This document shows positions 1 to 6,309 of a stretch of 7,279 bases of DNA, piece by piece (positions within the stretch are counted from its first letter, which is position 1; each line of letters opens with the position of its first letter). Origin of the DNA: Verrucomicrobiota bacterium (lineage in GTDB: Bacteria > Verrucomicrobiota > Verrucomicrobiia > Opitutales > Opitutaceae); contig JAUPWC010000149.1 in assembly GCA_030916665.1 (NCBI GenBank), positions 1-7,279 of the forward strand. The letters run 5' to 3'. The position numbers were made by a program, and so were the translations under genes. The notes below the pieces were generated by a model. That model searched no databases. It saw nothing but the letters and a program-made list of their open reading frames with translations, and was not told the origin of the DNA.

Positions 1-1010
1 GGCACCAGCCGGGCGTCGAAGTCCTCGCCACCGTAGATGCTGGAAAACGTGACCGGCCCGGCGTGCGTCTTCCAGGTTTCATCGGTGACGACCGTCTCGA
101 CCGACCCGTCGGCATACTCGAGCCGCAGGTGCAGGATGGCGCGCTGCGGGCCGAACGAGCCCACGAACTTCGCGAAGCGTCCTTCCGGCCGCACGACGTG
201 CAGCATGCCGTTGCCGAGCGCGAGGCCGACGGCGTTCGGCCCCTCGTAGAGGAATTCGGTCACGTCTTTTGTGTCGTAGAGGATCGTGTCCTTGTAGTCC
301 GTCCAGCCGGGCGACAGCACGTCGCGGCCGGCCTTGGCGCCGTTGAAGAACACCTCGTATTGCCCGAGCCCCGTCACATGCGCGAGGGCGCGGCGCAGGC
401 CGGGCTTCACCGTGAACTCGCGCCTCAGAAGCGTGTTCTCCAGACGAGCCTCACCCGCAGCGGTGATCCACTTCGCTCCCCAGACCGTCGCGACTTGGTC
501 CGTCGTCTGTGCTCCGTCGTATGTGGTCCGGGGCGTAGCCCCGACCAGCCCCATCGTCCACGTCGCCGGCTCGCTCCACGCGGAGGCTTCACCGGCGCGA
601 TCCCAACTGCGGACCTTCCAGAAAACCTGCTGCGACGACGCGAGCGCCTTGCCCGCATACGGCACGAAGGTCGTGCGGTCGCCCTCGATTTTGCCGCTGT
701 CCCACAGATCGCCCTGGTCGGCAGCGAGCGCCTCGGCGGAACCGGCCACGAGGATCTGCCACGCGGTCTGTCGCTGGCCGGTCTCGTCGGAAGCGACCTG
801 CCAGGAGAGCCGCGGTTGCGTCGCGTCCACCCCGAGCGGGTTGAGGGCGTGCTCGCATTTGAGCGCGGTGACGGTGTAAGCGGCGCTGAGGGGTGAGGCC
901 AACAACAGCGCGGCGCCCAGGAACAGGTGGAGCGCGTTGACCCCAACGCGCTTCGGGGAAAAGCGTCCTGAGGTCAGGCCGCTCCACCATTTTGAAATCC
1001 GCCTCTTCAC
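1..1010 (-). CDS. Exported GH78 alpha-L-rhamnosidase, N-terminal part (cut by left edge)
   Basis: Family knowledge: GH78 enzymes hydrolyse terminal alpha-L-rhamnose from plant glycans and glycosides by inversion. Only the first 336 codons are present; the (alpha/alpha)6 catalytic barrel lies beyond the left edge. Seen: a long signal peptide (residues 1-43, hydrophobic core about 29-40, likely cleavage after PLSA or SAA), a fibronectin/Ig-like domain (about 45-155, with QPRLSW and QVFWKVRSWD) and a Bac_rhamnosid_N-type beta domain (about 178-336) with GLGQYEVFFNG, LSPGWTDY, LALGNGML and SIYGGEDFDARL, all typical of GH78. The start is GTG at 1008-1010, in a GTGA overlap with the stop of the propeller gene. 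No ATG exists in this frame before the hydrophobic core, and the ATG at 988-990 is in another frame. Residues 8-29 are encoded by a 63-bp palindromic repeat, which makes the n-region unusually long. Family call firm; substrate inferred. Confidence 0.9.
   Translation of the reverse strand, partial: MKRRISKWWSGLTSGRFSPKRVGVNALHLFLGAALLLASPLSAAYTVTALKCEHALNPLGVDATQPRLSWQVASDETGQRQTAWQILVAGSAEALAADQGDLWDSGKIEGDRTTFVPYAGKALASSQQVFWKVRSWDRAGEASAWSEPATWTMGLVGATPRTTYDGAQTTDQVATVWGAKWITAAGEARLENTLLRREFTVKPGLRRALAHVTGLGQYEVFFNGAKAGRDVLSPGWTDYKDTILYDTKDVTEFLYEGPNAVGLALGNGMLHVVRPEGRFAKFVGSFGPQRAILHLRLEYADGSVETVVTDETWKTHAGPVTFSSIYGGEDFDARLV
926..988 (-). repeat. 63-bp imperfect palindromic repeat, copy A, inside the GH78 signal-peptide region
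   Basis: The ends are GGTGGAGCG and CGCTCCACC, with further matching blocks inside the arms (TGACC/GGTCA, GCTT/AAGC) and a centre of about 11 bases around TTTTCCCCGAA. It equals the reverse complement of 4621-4683 except at one base. It is translated as residues 8-29 of the GH78 protein (pattern W-S-x-L-T-x-x-R-F-x-x-K-R-x-G-V-x-x-L-H). Confidence 0.95.
1007..1010 (-). promoter_or_regulatory. GTGA stop/start overlap, propeller protein to GH78
   Basis: The GTG start of GH78 shares two bases with the TGA of the propeller gene. Only a weak purine stretch (GAAGAAA) precedes it. The overlap matches the ATGA junctions elsewhere in the cluster, which supports this non-ATG start. Confidence 0.65.
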
Positions 1011-2047
1011 AGTTTCTTCGGGTCGAGGACCACGTGTTTGATTTTCTCGCGGTTGAAGGTGTAGGTGATGTGCACAAGGCCGTCGGTCGTCTGGATCACG
1101 GCGGGATAGGAGTAGCCACTCTGGCACGGCTCGGTGTCGAGCGTCACGACTTTCCGCCAGCTCAGGCCGTCGTCGGAAACGGCCACGGCGATCGGGTAGC
1201 GGTTGCCCTTCGCCTCGTGCGGGCGGTGGCCGGTGGGGTTATAGACGATCAGCTGCCGCCCGTCGGTGAGCGTGACGGCATCGGTGCCGGAGGCGGGGTT
1301 GGGCAGCTCCGTGGCGGTGAAAGCGCTCCAGGTCTGGCCGCCGTCCTCGGACCAGGTCTGGCCGACCACGCCCTGCTTGGTGCGCGTCAGCACCTGCAGC
1401 TTGCCATCCTTGTGGAAGAGAACGCTGGGCTGGATGTTGTCGAGCGACGGGCCCTTCTTCACCGGGCCGATCTTCTCCCACGTCGCACCCTGGTCGCGCG
1501 AACGCTCGAAGTGGACGAGCCAGCCGTCCTTGTTGCCCTCGGTGCTGCTGGGCGAGAGCCAGGAGCCGTCGGCGAGGACGACGGGCTTGTTCTTGATCGG
1601 CCCCAGGAAACCGTCGGGCAGGCGGCGCGCCTTGCTCCAGGTCTGGCCGCCGTCGGCCGAGGTGATGACCTCGCCCCACCACTCGCGCGGATTCGGTCCG
1701 ACCTTGTAGAAGAGATGCAACGGCGCGCCTTTCGGGGCGAAGAGCACGGGGTTCCAAGTCGGCAGGCGCGGGGCGCCGTTGGGTTGCACGCCGTTGGCCA
1801 CCTCGACGGCCGGCAGCCACTTGCCGCCTTCGTGCCGGGCGAACCAGATCACGACGTCGGGGTTGCGCTCCTTCGTGCCGCCGAACCAGGTGGCCGCGAG
1901 CCGGCCCGGCGCCAGCTCGACAATGCTCGAGGCGTGCGATTCCGGATAGGGCGGGTTGTCGTTGATGAAACCGGTGCGGACGACGGCCGGGTGTGGGGCG
2001 GCCGAAGCGGTGAGCGCGGCGGCAAAGAGCAGCGAGAGCATTTTCAT
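1007..2047 (-). CDS. Exported BNR/Asp-box beta-propeller protein, sialidase-like fold (probable glycan-active enzyme)
   Basis: 346 residues. Seen: a short signal peptide (MKMLSLLFAAALTASA, cleavage near residue 16-17) and four Asp-boxes at 130-137 (SADGGQTW), 183-190 (SRDQGATW), 233-240 (SEDGGQTW) and 291-297 (SDDGLSW, one residue short), the hallmark of six-bladed sialidase-type propellers (BNR_2-like). Other conserved-looking stretches are ESHASSIVEL near 36-45, WFGGTKERNPDVVIW near 54-68 and a C-terminal YSYPAVIQTTDG near 312-323. The F/Y-R-I-P motif of true GH33 sialidases is not visible near the N-terminus, so sialic acid is a doubtful substrate; related propeller proteins sit in plant-glycan loci. 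The start ATG at 2045-2047 overlaps the symporter stop as ATGA; a second in-frame ATG follows two codons later. There is no good Shine-Dalgarno, so translation is probably coupled. Its own stop overlaps the GH78 start. Activity unassigned. Confidence 0.87.
   Translation of the reverse strand: MKMLSLLFAAALTASAAPHPAVVRTGFINDNPPYPESHASSIVELAPGRLAATWFGGTKERNPDVVIWFARHEGGKWLPAVEVANGVQPNGAPRLPTWNPVLFAPKGAPLHLFYKVGPNPREWWGEVITSADGGQTWSKARRLPDGFLGPIKNKPVVLADGSWLSPSSTEGNKDGWLVHFERSRDQGATWEKIGPVKKGPSLDNIQPSVLFHKDGKLQVLTRTKQGVVGQTWSEDGGQTWSAFTATELPNPASGTDAVTLTDGRQLIVYNPTGHRPHEAKGNRYPIAVAVSDDGLSWRKVVTLDTEPCQSGYSYPAVIQTTDGLVHITYTFNREKIKHVVLDPKKL
2044..2047 (-). promoter_or_regulatory. ATGA stop/start overlap, symporter to propeller protein
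   Basis: The TGA of the symporter and the ATG of the propeller gene share two bases. The upstream sequence (AACCTCCGCTTT) has no Shine-Dalgarno, so termination-reinitiation coupling is the likely mode of translation. Confidence 0.65.
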
Positions 2048-3543
2048 AAAGCGGAGGTTTTTTGGGATTCGGCCGAAGGCGCGCGGGCCGGACTCAGCAA
2101 CGCGGCGAGTCCGCCGGTGGCCAGGATGGTAACCGTGCCAAAGACGATGACCAGCAGTCCGTGGAAGGGGCTGCGCAGGGCGTCGGGCCACCAGGCGAGC
2201 TTGGGCGAGAGCGTCAGCCACAGGATTACGAGAATGCCCGCCGCTACACCCGCGAGACCGGCGCGCCCGTCGGCGCGAGGCAGGAAGCGTCCGAGCAGGA
2301 ACAGCCCGAGCATGCCGCCGCCGAAGATGCCGGCCAGCTCCCACCAGACGTCGAGCGCGCTCTTGATCGAGATCATCGCGAGGGCGGCGCCGACGCAGAT
2401 CACGCCGAAGCCGAACGTCGAGGCGTAGAGCACGCGCATGGCCTCCTTCTCCCCGGCCTGCGGCCGCAGGTAGCGCCGGTAGAGATCGTTCAGGAAGAGC
2501 GTGGACATGCAGTTGAGGTTGGAATCCATCGCCGCCGCGCATAGGCCGGCGATGACCAGCCCGGCGAGCCCGGCCGGCAGCTGCGTGCTGATGAAGTGCG
2601 GAAACACGGCGTCGGCCTTCAGGCCGGCGGGCAGCAGTTCCGGTTGCACGGCGTAGAAGGCAAAGAGCCCCGTGCCGATGAAGAAGAACGCCGCGCCCAC
2701 GGGCAAGTAGAGCAGCGCGCCGAGCCACACGCTGCGCGCGGCGGCGCGATCAGACTCCGCCGTCACGTAGCGCTGCACGTAGCTCTGATCGATGCCGAAG
2801 TTCTGCAGGTTGATCACGAGGCCGTAGATCAGCACGACCCAGAACGTCGAGCGGCTCAGGCTCCCGTCGAGGCTGCCGAGGCTGAATTTCCCCTGCGCGG
2901 CGGCCACGCCGAAAACTTCCGCGGCGCCGCCGGGTATCTGGAACAGAATGACCGCCACCGCCGCCATCGCTCCGCCGACGAGCACCACGGCCTGCACCAC
3001 GCCCGTCCACACCACCGCCTCGGTGCCACCGACCAGCGGGTAGATGATGACGACCGCACCGGCCACGAGGATGATCGCGCGGATGTCCCAGCCCGTGAGC
3101 GGCACGAGGGCCAGCGCGAGCAGGTAGAGGATCGTGCCGAGGCGCGCGACCTGCGTCAGCAGGTAACAGAACACCGCATACGTGCAGGCCCAGGTCCCGA
3201 AACGTTGCTCCAGATGATGGTAGGCCGAGAGATCACCCGAGCGCCGGTAGAACGGGACGAACCACTTCACCGCGATGAACGCCGCCACCGGCAGCGTCAG
3301 GGCAAAGACGAAGGCGTTCCAGTTGTCCGCGTAGGACTTTCCGGGGTTCGCGAGGAAACTGATGCTGCTGACGTAGGACCCGAAGATGGACAGCCCCACC
3401 GCCCAGCCGGGCAGCGAGCGGCCCGCCGACATGAAGCGCTCGCTCTCCCGGTTCCGCCGGTAGAACCAGCAGCCGAAGCCCGTCACGCCGACCAGGTAGG
3501 CCAGCAGGACGGCGAGATCGGGAACGGAGAGGGAATGTGGCAT
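2044..3543 (-). CDS. Sodium:solute symporter, SSS/SLC5 family (probable sugar importer)
   Basis: 499 residues, a normal length for the family. It is an inner-membrane cation-coupled symporter, and the context suggests a sugar substrate released by the neighbouring enzymes. Seen: about 13 hydrophobic segments starting at residues 9-26. Family-like stretches are GRSLPGWAVGLSIFGSYVSS (41-60, loop into TM2), LANPGKSYADNWNAF (64-78), YPLVGGTEAVVWTGVVQ (168-184), NFGIDQSYVQRYVTA (248-262) and CMSTLFLNDLYRRYLRP (345-361). By comparison with remembered SGLT and SiaT sequences, the TM8 region CAAAMDSNLN (335-344) looks three residues short, at the place of the Ser/Thr pair of the Na2 sodium site. The start ATG at 3541-3543 is preceded by GGGA at 3551-3554 (7-base spacing) and by GGAGG inside a hairpin; an upstream in-frame ATG at 3664-3666 would read through the hairpins and into the GH43 gene, so it is rejected. 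The stop overlaps the propeller start. Substrate inferred only. Confidence 0.92.
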   Translation of the reverse strand: MPHSLSVPDLAVLLAYLVGVTGFGCWFYRRNRESERFMSAGRSLPGWAVGLSIFGSYVSSISFLANPGKSYADNWNAFVFALTLPVAAFIAVKWFVPFYRRSGDLSAYHHLEQRFGTWACTYAVFCYLLTQVARLGTILYLLALALVPLTGWDIRAIILVAGAVVIIYPLVGGTEAVVWTGVVQAVVLVGGAMAAVAVILFQIPGGAAEVFGVAAAQGKFSLGSLDGSLSRSTFWVVLIYGLVINLQNFGIDQSYVQRYVTAESDRAAARSVWLGALLYLPVGAAFFFIGTGLFAFYAVQPELLPAGLKADAVFPHFISTQLPAGLAGLVIAGLCAAAMDSNLNCMSTLFLNDLYRRYLRPQAGEKEAMRVLYASTFGFGVICVGAALAMISIKSALDVWWELAGIFGGGMLGLFLLGRFLPRADGRAGLAGVAAGILVILWLTLSPKLAWWPDALRSPFHGLLVIVFGTVTILATGGLAALLSPARAPSAESQKTSAL

Positions 3544-3551
3544 GTTCAGAT

Positions 3552-3571
3552 CCCGGCCCTCCCGGGCCGGG
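3552..3571 (-). promoter_or_regulatory. Leader hairpin overlapping the symporter ribosome-binding region
   Basis: CCCGGCCC at 3552-3559 pairs with GGGCCGGG at 3564-3571 around a four-base loop. In the mRNA the loop plus the 3' arm contain GGGAGGG, and the foot of the 3' arm contains the GGGA that lies 7 bases before the symporter ATG. Folding would therefore partly hide the ribosome site. The structure is seen directly; control of translation is inferred. Confidence 0.5.
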
Positions 3572-3587
3572 CCACGGCCACCTGTAG

Positions 3588-3607
3588 CCCTGCGCGGGAG
3601 CGCAGGG
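3588..3607. repeat. Perfect 8-bp GC hairpin between the GH43-like gene and the symporter
   Basis: CCCTGCGC at 3588-3595 pairs with GCGCAGGG at 3600-3607 around a four-base loop (GGGA on plus, TCCC in the mRNA). No T-run follows in the direction of transcription, so intrinsic termination is unlikely; an mRNA stability or attenuation element, or an intergenic repeat unit, is more plausible. Confidence 0.75.
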
Positions 3608-3637
3608 ACCGGAAGTCGGAATGACAACAACACCCCT

Positions 3638-4714
3638 TCATGGCACCGCGCGACCGGAGGCAGCATTCAGCAGCCTTTCCACCACCGCGCGGGGCACGGC
3701 GAGGATGCAGCCGTGACGCGCCTGCGGCGGGAAGGTTACCCGGTCGCTGACGTCCTCCCAGGTCTTGAGGTCGCGCGAGCGCACGAGGCCGATGAAATCG
3801 AGCATGTGCTTGTCGAAATAGACGCGGTATTCGTCACCGACCTTGATGGCGGCCGGGCCCTCGGCCCAGTAGTTGCCGGTCATGGGCGGCGACACCGGGT
3901 CCCACGGACCCTCGGGCGTGCGGCCGCGCACGAGGCGGATGTTCTTCTGCGTGACGGGCGCGAAGGTCTCGTCCTTCACGAACATCAGCCAGTCGCCGGT
4001 GCCGTCCTCGGCGGGAACGATGTTGGCGTCGATCACGTTGTAGCCGGCGTCGTAGAGCAGCTTCGTGGGTGTGAAGGTCTCGAAATCCTTCGTCGTGGTG
4101 CCGTAGATGCGGTGGTTGCGCTCGCGGCGGCGGTTGGACATCTCCGTCTCGGGGAATTTGCCGAGAATGGTCGTGGACCAGTGGATCAGGTAATGCTGCT
4201 TCGCCGGGTCCCACACGATCTCGGGCGCCCAGGCGTTCTGCGCCTCGGGTTCGTGCGCCATCACGGGCAGGGTCTTTTGCTCGGACCAGGTGATCAGGTC
4301 CTTGGACGAAGCGTAGCCGATGGTCTTGCCCGTCCAGCCCGTGGTCCAGACTAGGTGAAACGTGCCGTCGGGCCCGCGCAGCAGGTGCGGGTCGCGCATG
4401 AGCTTGTTCTCGCCGGCCGTGGGCTTGAGGTAGCTTTTGCCGTCGTTGAGCTTTGCGAAGTGGTGCCCGTCGGCGCTCCACGCGAGCCGGAAGCCCTCGG
4501 CCTCCTCCTTGTGGTAGAAGTAAGCGAAGAGGTAGCAGGTCTCGGGGAGGGTCGCGGGCTGGGTGGGTTCGGCGGCGGTGAGAGCCGGTGACGTAAACAG
4601 GCTCGCGAGAACCAGCACGAGGTGGAGCGGCCTGACCCCAGGACGCTTTTCCCCGAAGCGCGTTGGGGTCAACGCGCTCCACCCCAATTCCAAGCAAGCG
4701 GTGATGACGCTCAT
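3638..4714 (-). CDS. Exported GH43-like five-bladed beta-propeller glycosidase
   Basis: 358 residues. Family knowledge: GH43-type enzymes are inverting exo- or endo-acting enzymes on arabinose, xylose or galactose linkages, using an Asp base, an Asp pKa modulator and a Glu acid. Seen: RDPHLLRGPDGTFHLVW (107-123, candidate base D108), WAPEIVWD (162-169), YNVIDANIVPAEDG (225-238, candidate modulator D229) and YWAEGPAAIKVGDEYRVYF (282-300, candidate acid E285). The spacing fits a clan GH-F propeller. A signal peptide has its core at about 32-43 (LVLVLASLFTSP) and cleavage near TAA/EP. The start ATG at 4712-4714 forms ATGA with the preceding stop and has GGAGGGG just upstream, so the long n-region is probably real. 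Residues 11-32 are encoded by the 63-bp palindromic repeat, which supplies every Arg and Lys of the n-region. Subfamily and sugar are unknown; a GH32/GH117-like relative is possible. Confidence 0.83.
   Translation of the reverse strand: MSVITACLELGWSALTPTRFGEKRPGVRPLHLVLVLASLFTSPALTAAEPTQPATLPETCYLFAYFYHKEEAEGFRLAWSADGHHFAKLNDGKSYLKPTAGENKLMRDPHLLRGPDGTFHLVWTTGWTGKTIGYASSKDLITWSEQKTLPVMAHEPEAQNAWAPEIVWDPAKQHYLIHWSTTILGKFPETEMSNRRRERNHRIYGTTTKDFETFTPTKLLYDAGYNVIDANIVPAEDGTGDWLMFVKDETFAPVTQKNIRLVRGRTPEGPWDPVSPPMTGNYWAEGPAAIKVGDEYRVYFDKHMLDFIGLVRSRDLKTWEDVSDRVTFPPQARHGCILAVPRAVVERLLNAASGRAVP
4621..4683 (+). repeat. 63-bp imperfect palindromic repeat, copy B, inside the GH43-like signal-peptide region
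   Basis: On the plus strand it reads like the sense strand of copy A (62 of 63 bases). The GH43-like gene runs on the minus strand, so it translates the opposite strand of the element, in the same phase (one base of the first codon outside, two inside), giving residues 11-32. The element strand read by the gene also carries GGAG followed by TTG (4670-4672), a possible internal initiation site. Confidence 0.95.
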
Positions 4715-6309
4715 GTCCCCTCCAGCTGCAGTTCAAGTTTCACGGGTTGGCCGTCGGCGCCGATGCGGCGCACGCGGACCGCCACGCCGGGTTTGCCGGG
4801 CAGCTTCACCTTGCGGCCGGCGGCGTCGCCGAAGTGGTAGTTGTCGAGCTTCTTGGTCACGAACTCGCCCTCGACCGGCGTCACGGTCATGGCCCAGGTG
4901 TCGATGACGTCCACGACGTAGCGCTGGCCGTCCTCGACGCCGTTCTTGTAGAGCTTGAACTGCCACTCCGTGGGCTGGGCGCGGCCGAAATAGGTCAGGT
5001 AGTAGGTGGCGTGCACGCCGCCGGTGTTCGGGTCCTGCCATTTGTCGATCGGGTCGATGCCCTGCGCGGGACCTTCCTCAAGAATTTTCCGCAGGAAGGC
5101 CAGACGCGGGGCGCTCTGGCCCTTGAGCGTTCCGCCGAAGGAGGTCCAGGTGTCCTCGTTCACGAGGAAATAGTCGCCGTGGCCGACGTAGGTGCCGGCG
5201 ACGGTGCCGCACCAGAAGCGGTGGACCATCTCCTCGCCGCTCAGGTCGCCCCAGCGATACGGGCTGCTGCCCTCGTATTTGACCTCGTCATAGACGACGG
5301 GCCGGCGCCAGACGCCGCGATACATCTCGGCGCGACCGGGCTCCTCGACGGCGGCGCCGTTCTGGATGGAGGCGTGCGTCACCCAAGGCCGGTTGTTGTC
5401 GAAGAGCAGCGAGCCGTTGTGGATCGAGCGGAGATGGTTGGAGGGATCGACGGCCTGCACCAGCGCACCGAGCCGGTCCCACTCGGGCTCGGTCTTCGTG
5501 CGCAGGAAATCGTATTCGTTGGCGAGCGACCACCAGATGTTGCGGTAGGCACCGAGGCGGGCGATCACGTAGCGCACGTAACGCTCGTCGGAGGCCGCGT
5601 CCATCGTCTCGAAGCCAAACTTGCCGTAGGGATTGAAAAGGATCACGTCGGCCTCGATGCCGAGGTCACGGAGCTGGCCGATGCGTTTCTCAAGGTGACG
5701 GAAATACTCGGGGTTGAAACGCGTGAAGTCCCAGCTGGTCGGCGGCGTGCCGGCGAAGGGCCAGCGCGGCGGCGCGAACGTCTTCTGGTAGGGCGTCGGC
5801 TGCGGCGTGAGCAGCATGCGGATCTTGTTGAAGGGCGCGTTCGCGAGCGTCTTCAGGGTCTCCTCCTGCACCGCCTCCGGCGTGTCGGTCCAATTGTAGA
5901 TCGTGGTGCCGATCTGCTTGAACGGCGTGCCGTCGGCGTAGGCGAAGTGGAAGGTGTTGGCGACGCGCACCGGACCGTGGTTGCCCTTCGCGGGCGGCTT
6001 CGCGACGAAGCTGCCGAGCTTGCCGGTCAACGGCCAGCGGTTGGCCTTCGTCTCATAGCGCCACTCGCCGGTGGTGGCGGGCATGAAGCGGACCTTGTAG
6101 CTGCCGTCGCCGTCGTAGAAGCCGGGCACCTCGACGGTCGTCGCGCCATTGGTGAACACGGCGCCGAAGCGGACCTCGGTGAACGGATTGCCCTCGCTCG
6201 GACCCTTCAGCTCGAGCTCGAACACGCCCCATTTTTCAACGGTGACGGGCGCGGCGCCCAGCAGGGCAGCGCCAAGACTCAGGAGGGACAGGATGCGGGT
6301 TAGTTTCAT
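4711..6309 (-). CDS. Exported DUF5060/DUF4038-type (apiosidase-like, GH140-related) glycosidase
   Basis: 532 residues. Seen: a signal peptide (MKLTRILSLLSLGAALLGAA, cleavage near 20). A DUF5060-like Ig domain covers about 22-105 (VEKWGVFELELKG, TGEWRYET). A TIM barrel of DUF4038/apiosidase type covers about 118-415 (HFAYADGTPFKQIGTTIYNW). A C-terminal beta domain covers about 430-530 (DUF5605-like). The motif IWWSLANEYDF (258-268) carries the probable acid/base E265, and VVYDEVKYEG (338-347) the probable nucleophile, E342 as first choice. Family knowledge: the DUF4038 fold includes GH140 apiosidases acting on rhamnogalacturonan-II, but many members are uncharacterised, so the substrate here is open. 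The start at 6307-6309 was chosen because it gives a classical signal peptide. An in-frame ATG five codons upstream (6322-6324) is an alternative; neither has a purine-rich ribosome site, the leader being CCTTTCCCCC. The ATG at 6418-6420 lies in a repeat and is rejected. The stop overlaps the GH43-like start. Confidence 0.87.
   Translation of the reverse strand: MKLTRILSLLSLGAALLGAAPVTVEKWGVFELELKGPSEGNPFTEVRFGAVFTNGATTVEVPGFYDGDGSYKVRFMPATTGEWRYETKANRWPLTGKLGSFVAKPPAKGNHGPVRVANTFHFAYADGTPFKQIGTTIYNWTDTPEAVQEETLKTLANAPFNKIRMLLTPQPTPYQKTFAPPRWPFAGTPPTSWDFTRFNPEYFRHLEKRIGQLRDLGIEADVILFNPYGKFGFETMDAASDERYVRYVIARLGAYRNIWWSLANEYDFLRTKTEPEWDRLGALVQAVDPSNHLRSIHNGSLLFDNNRPWVTHASIQNGAAVEEPGRAEMYRGVWRRPVVYDEVKYEGSSPYRWGDLSGEEMVHRFWCGTVAGTYVGHGDYFLVNEDTWTSFGGTLKGQSAPRLAFLRKILEEGPAQGIDPIDKWQDPNTGGVHATYYLTYFGRAQPTEWQFKLYKNGVEDGQRYVVDVIDTWAMTVTPVEGEFVTKKLDNYHFGDAAGRKVKLPGKPGVAVRVRRIGADGQPVKLELQLEGT
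4717..4723 (-). promoter_or_regulatory. Ribosome-binding site of the GH43-like gene
   Basis: GGAGGGG on the minus strand ends two bases before the ATG at 4712-4714 and lies within the last codons of the upstream glycosidase. It supports the ATGA-overlap start, and hence translation through the palindromic repeat. Confidence 0.7.

Noticed and set aside
992..2428. Long open frame on the plus strand opposite the propeller and symporter genes
   Set aside because: It crosses the boundary of two well-supported minus-strand genes and shows no protein-like features; same antisense effect.
2048..2728. Upstream extension of the propeller gene
   Set aside because: The added residues are an off-frame reading of the symporter gene; the ATGA-overlap start with its signal peptide fits better.
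3588..3607. Rho-independent terminator after the GH43-like gene
   Set aside because: The stem is strong but no U-run follows in the direction of transcription.
2596..3624. Open frame on the plus strand opposite the symporter
   Set aside because: The product is extremely rich in His, Arg and Glu, with no family resemblance; it is the complement of codons for hydrophobic membrane helices.
926..4683. Explanation of the shared signal-region sequence by duplication of one gene's 5' end
   Set aside because: The copies are in opposite orientation relative to their genes, and the sequences just outside the 63 bp do not match, which points to an independent repeat element.
4563..4907. Possible small plus-strand gene sharing a peptide with the GH78 signal region
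   Set aside because: The shared peptide comes only from the 63-bp repeat being in the same sense as in the GH78 gene. The rest is antisense to two supported genes.
4747..6303. Long open frame on the plus strand opposite the DUF4038-type gene
   Set aside because: Its translation has no recognisable domain and is rich in Arg, Gly, Ala, Val and Asp. It is the expected antisense shadow of a GC-rich gene whose minus-strand protein is clearly a family member.
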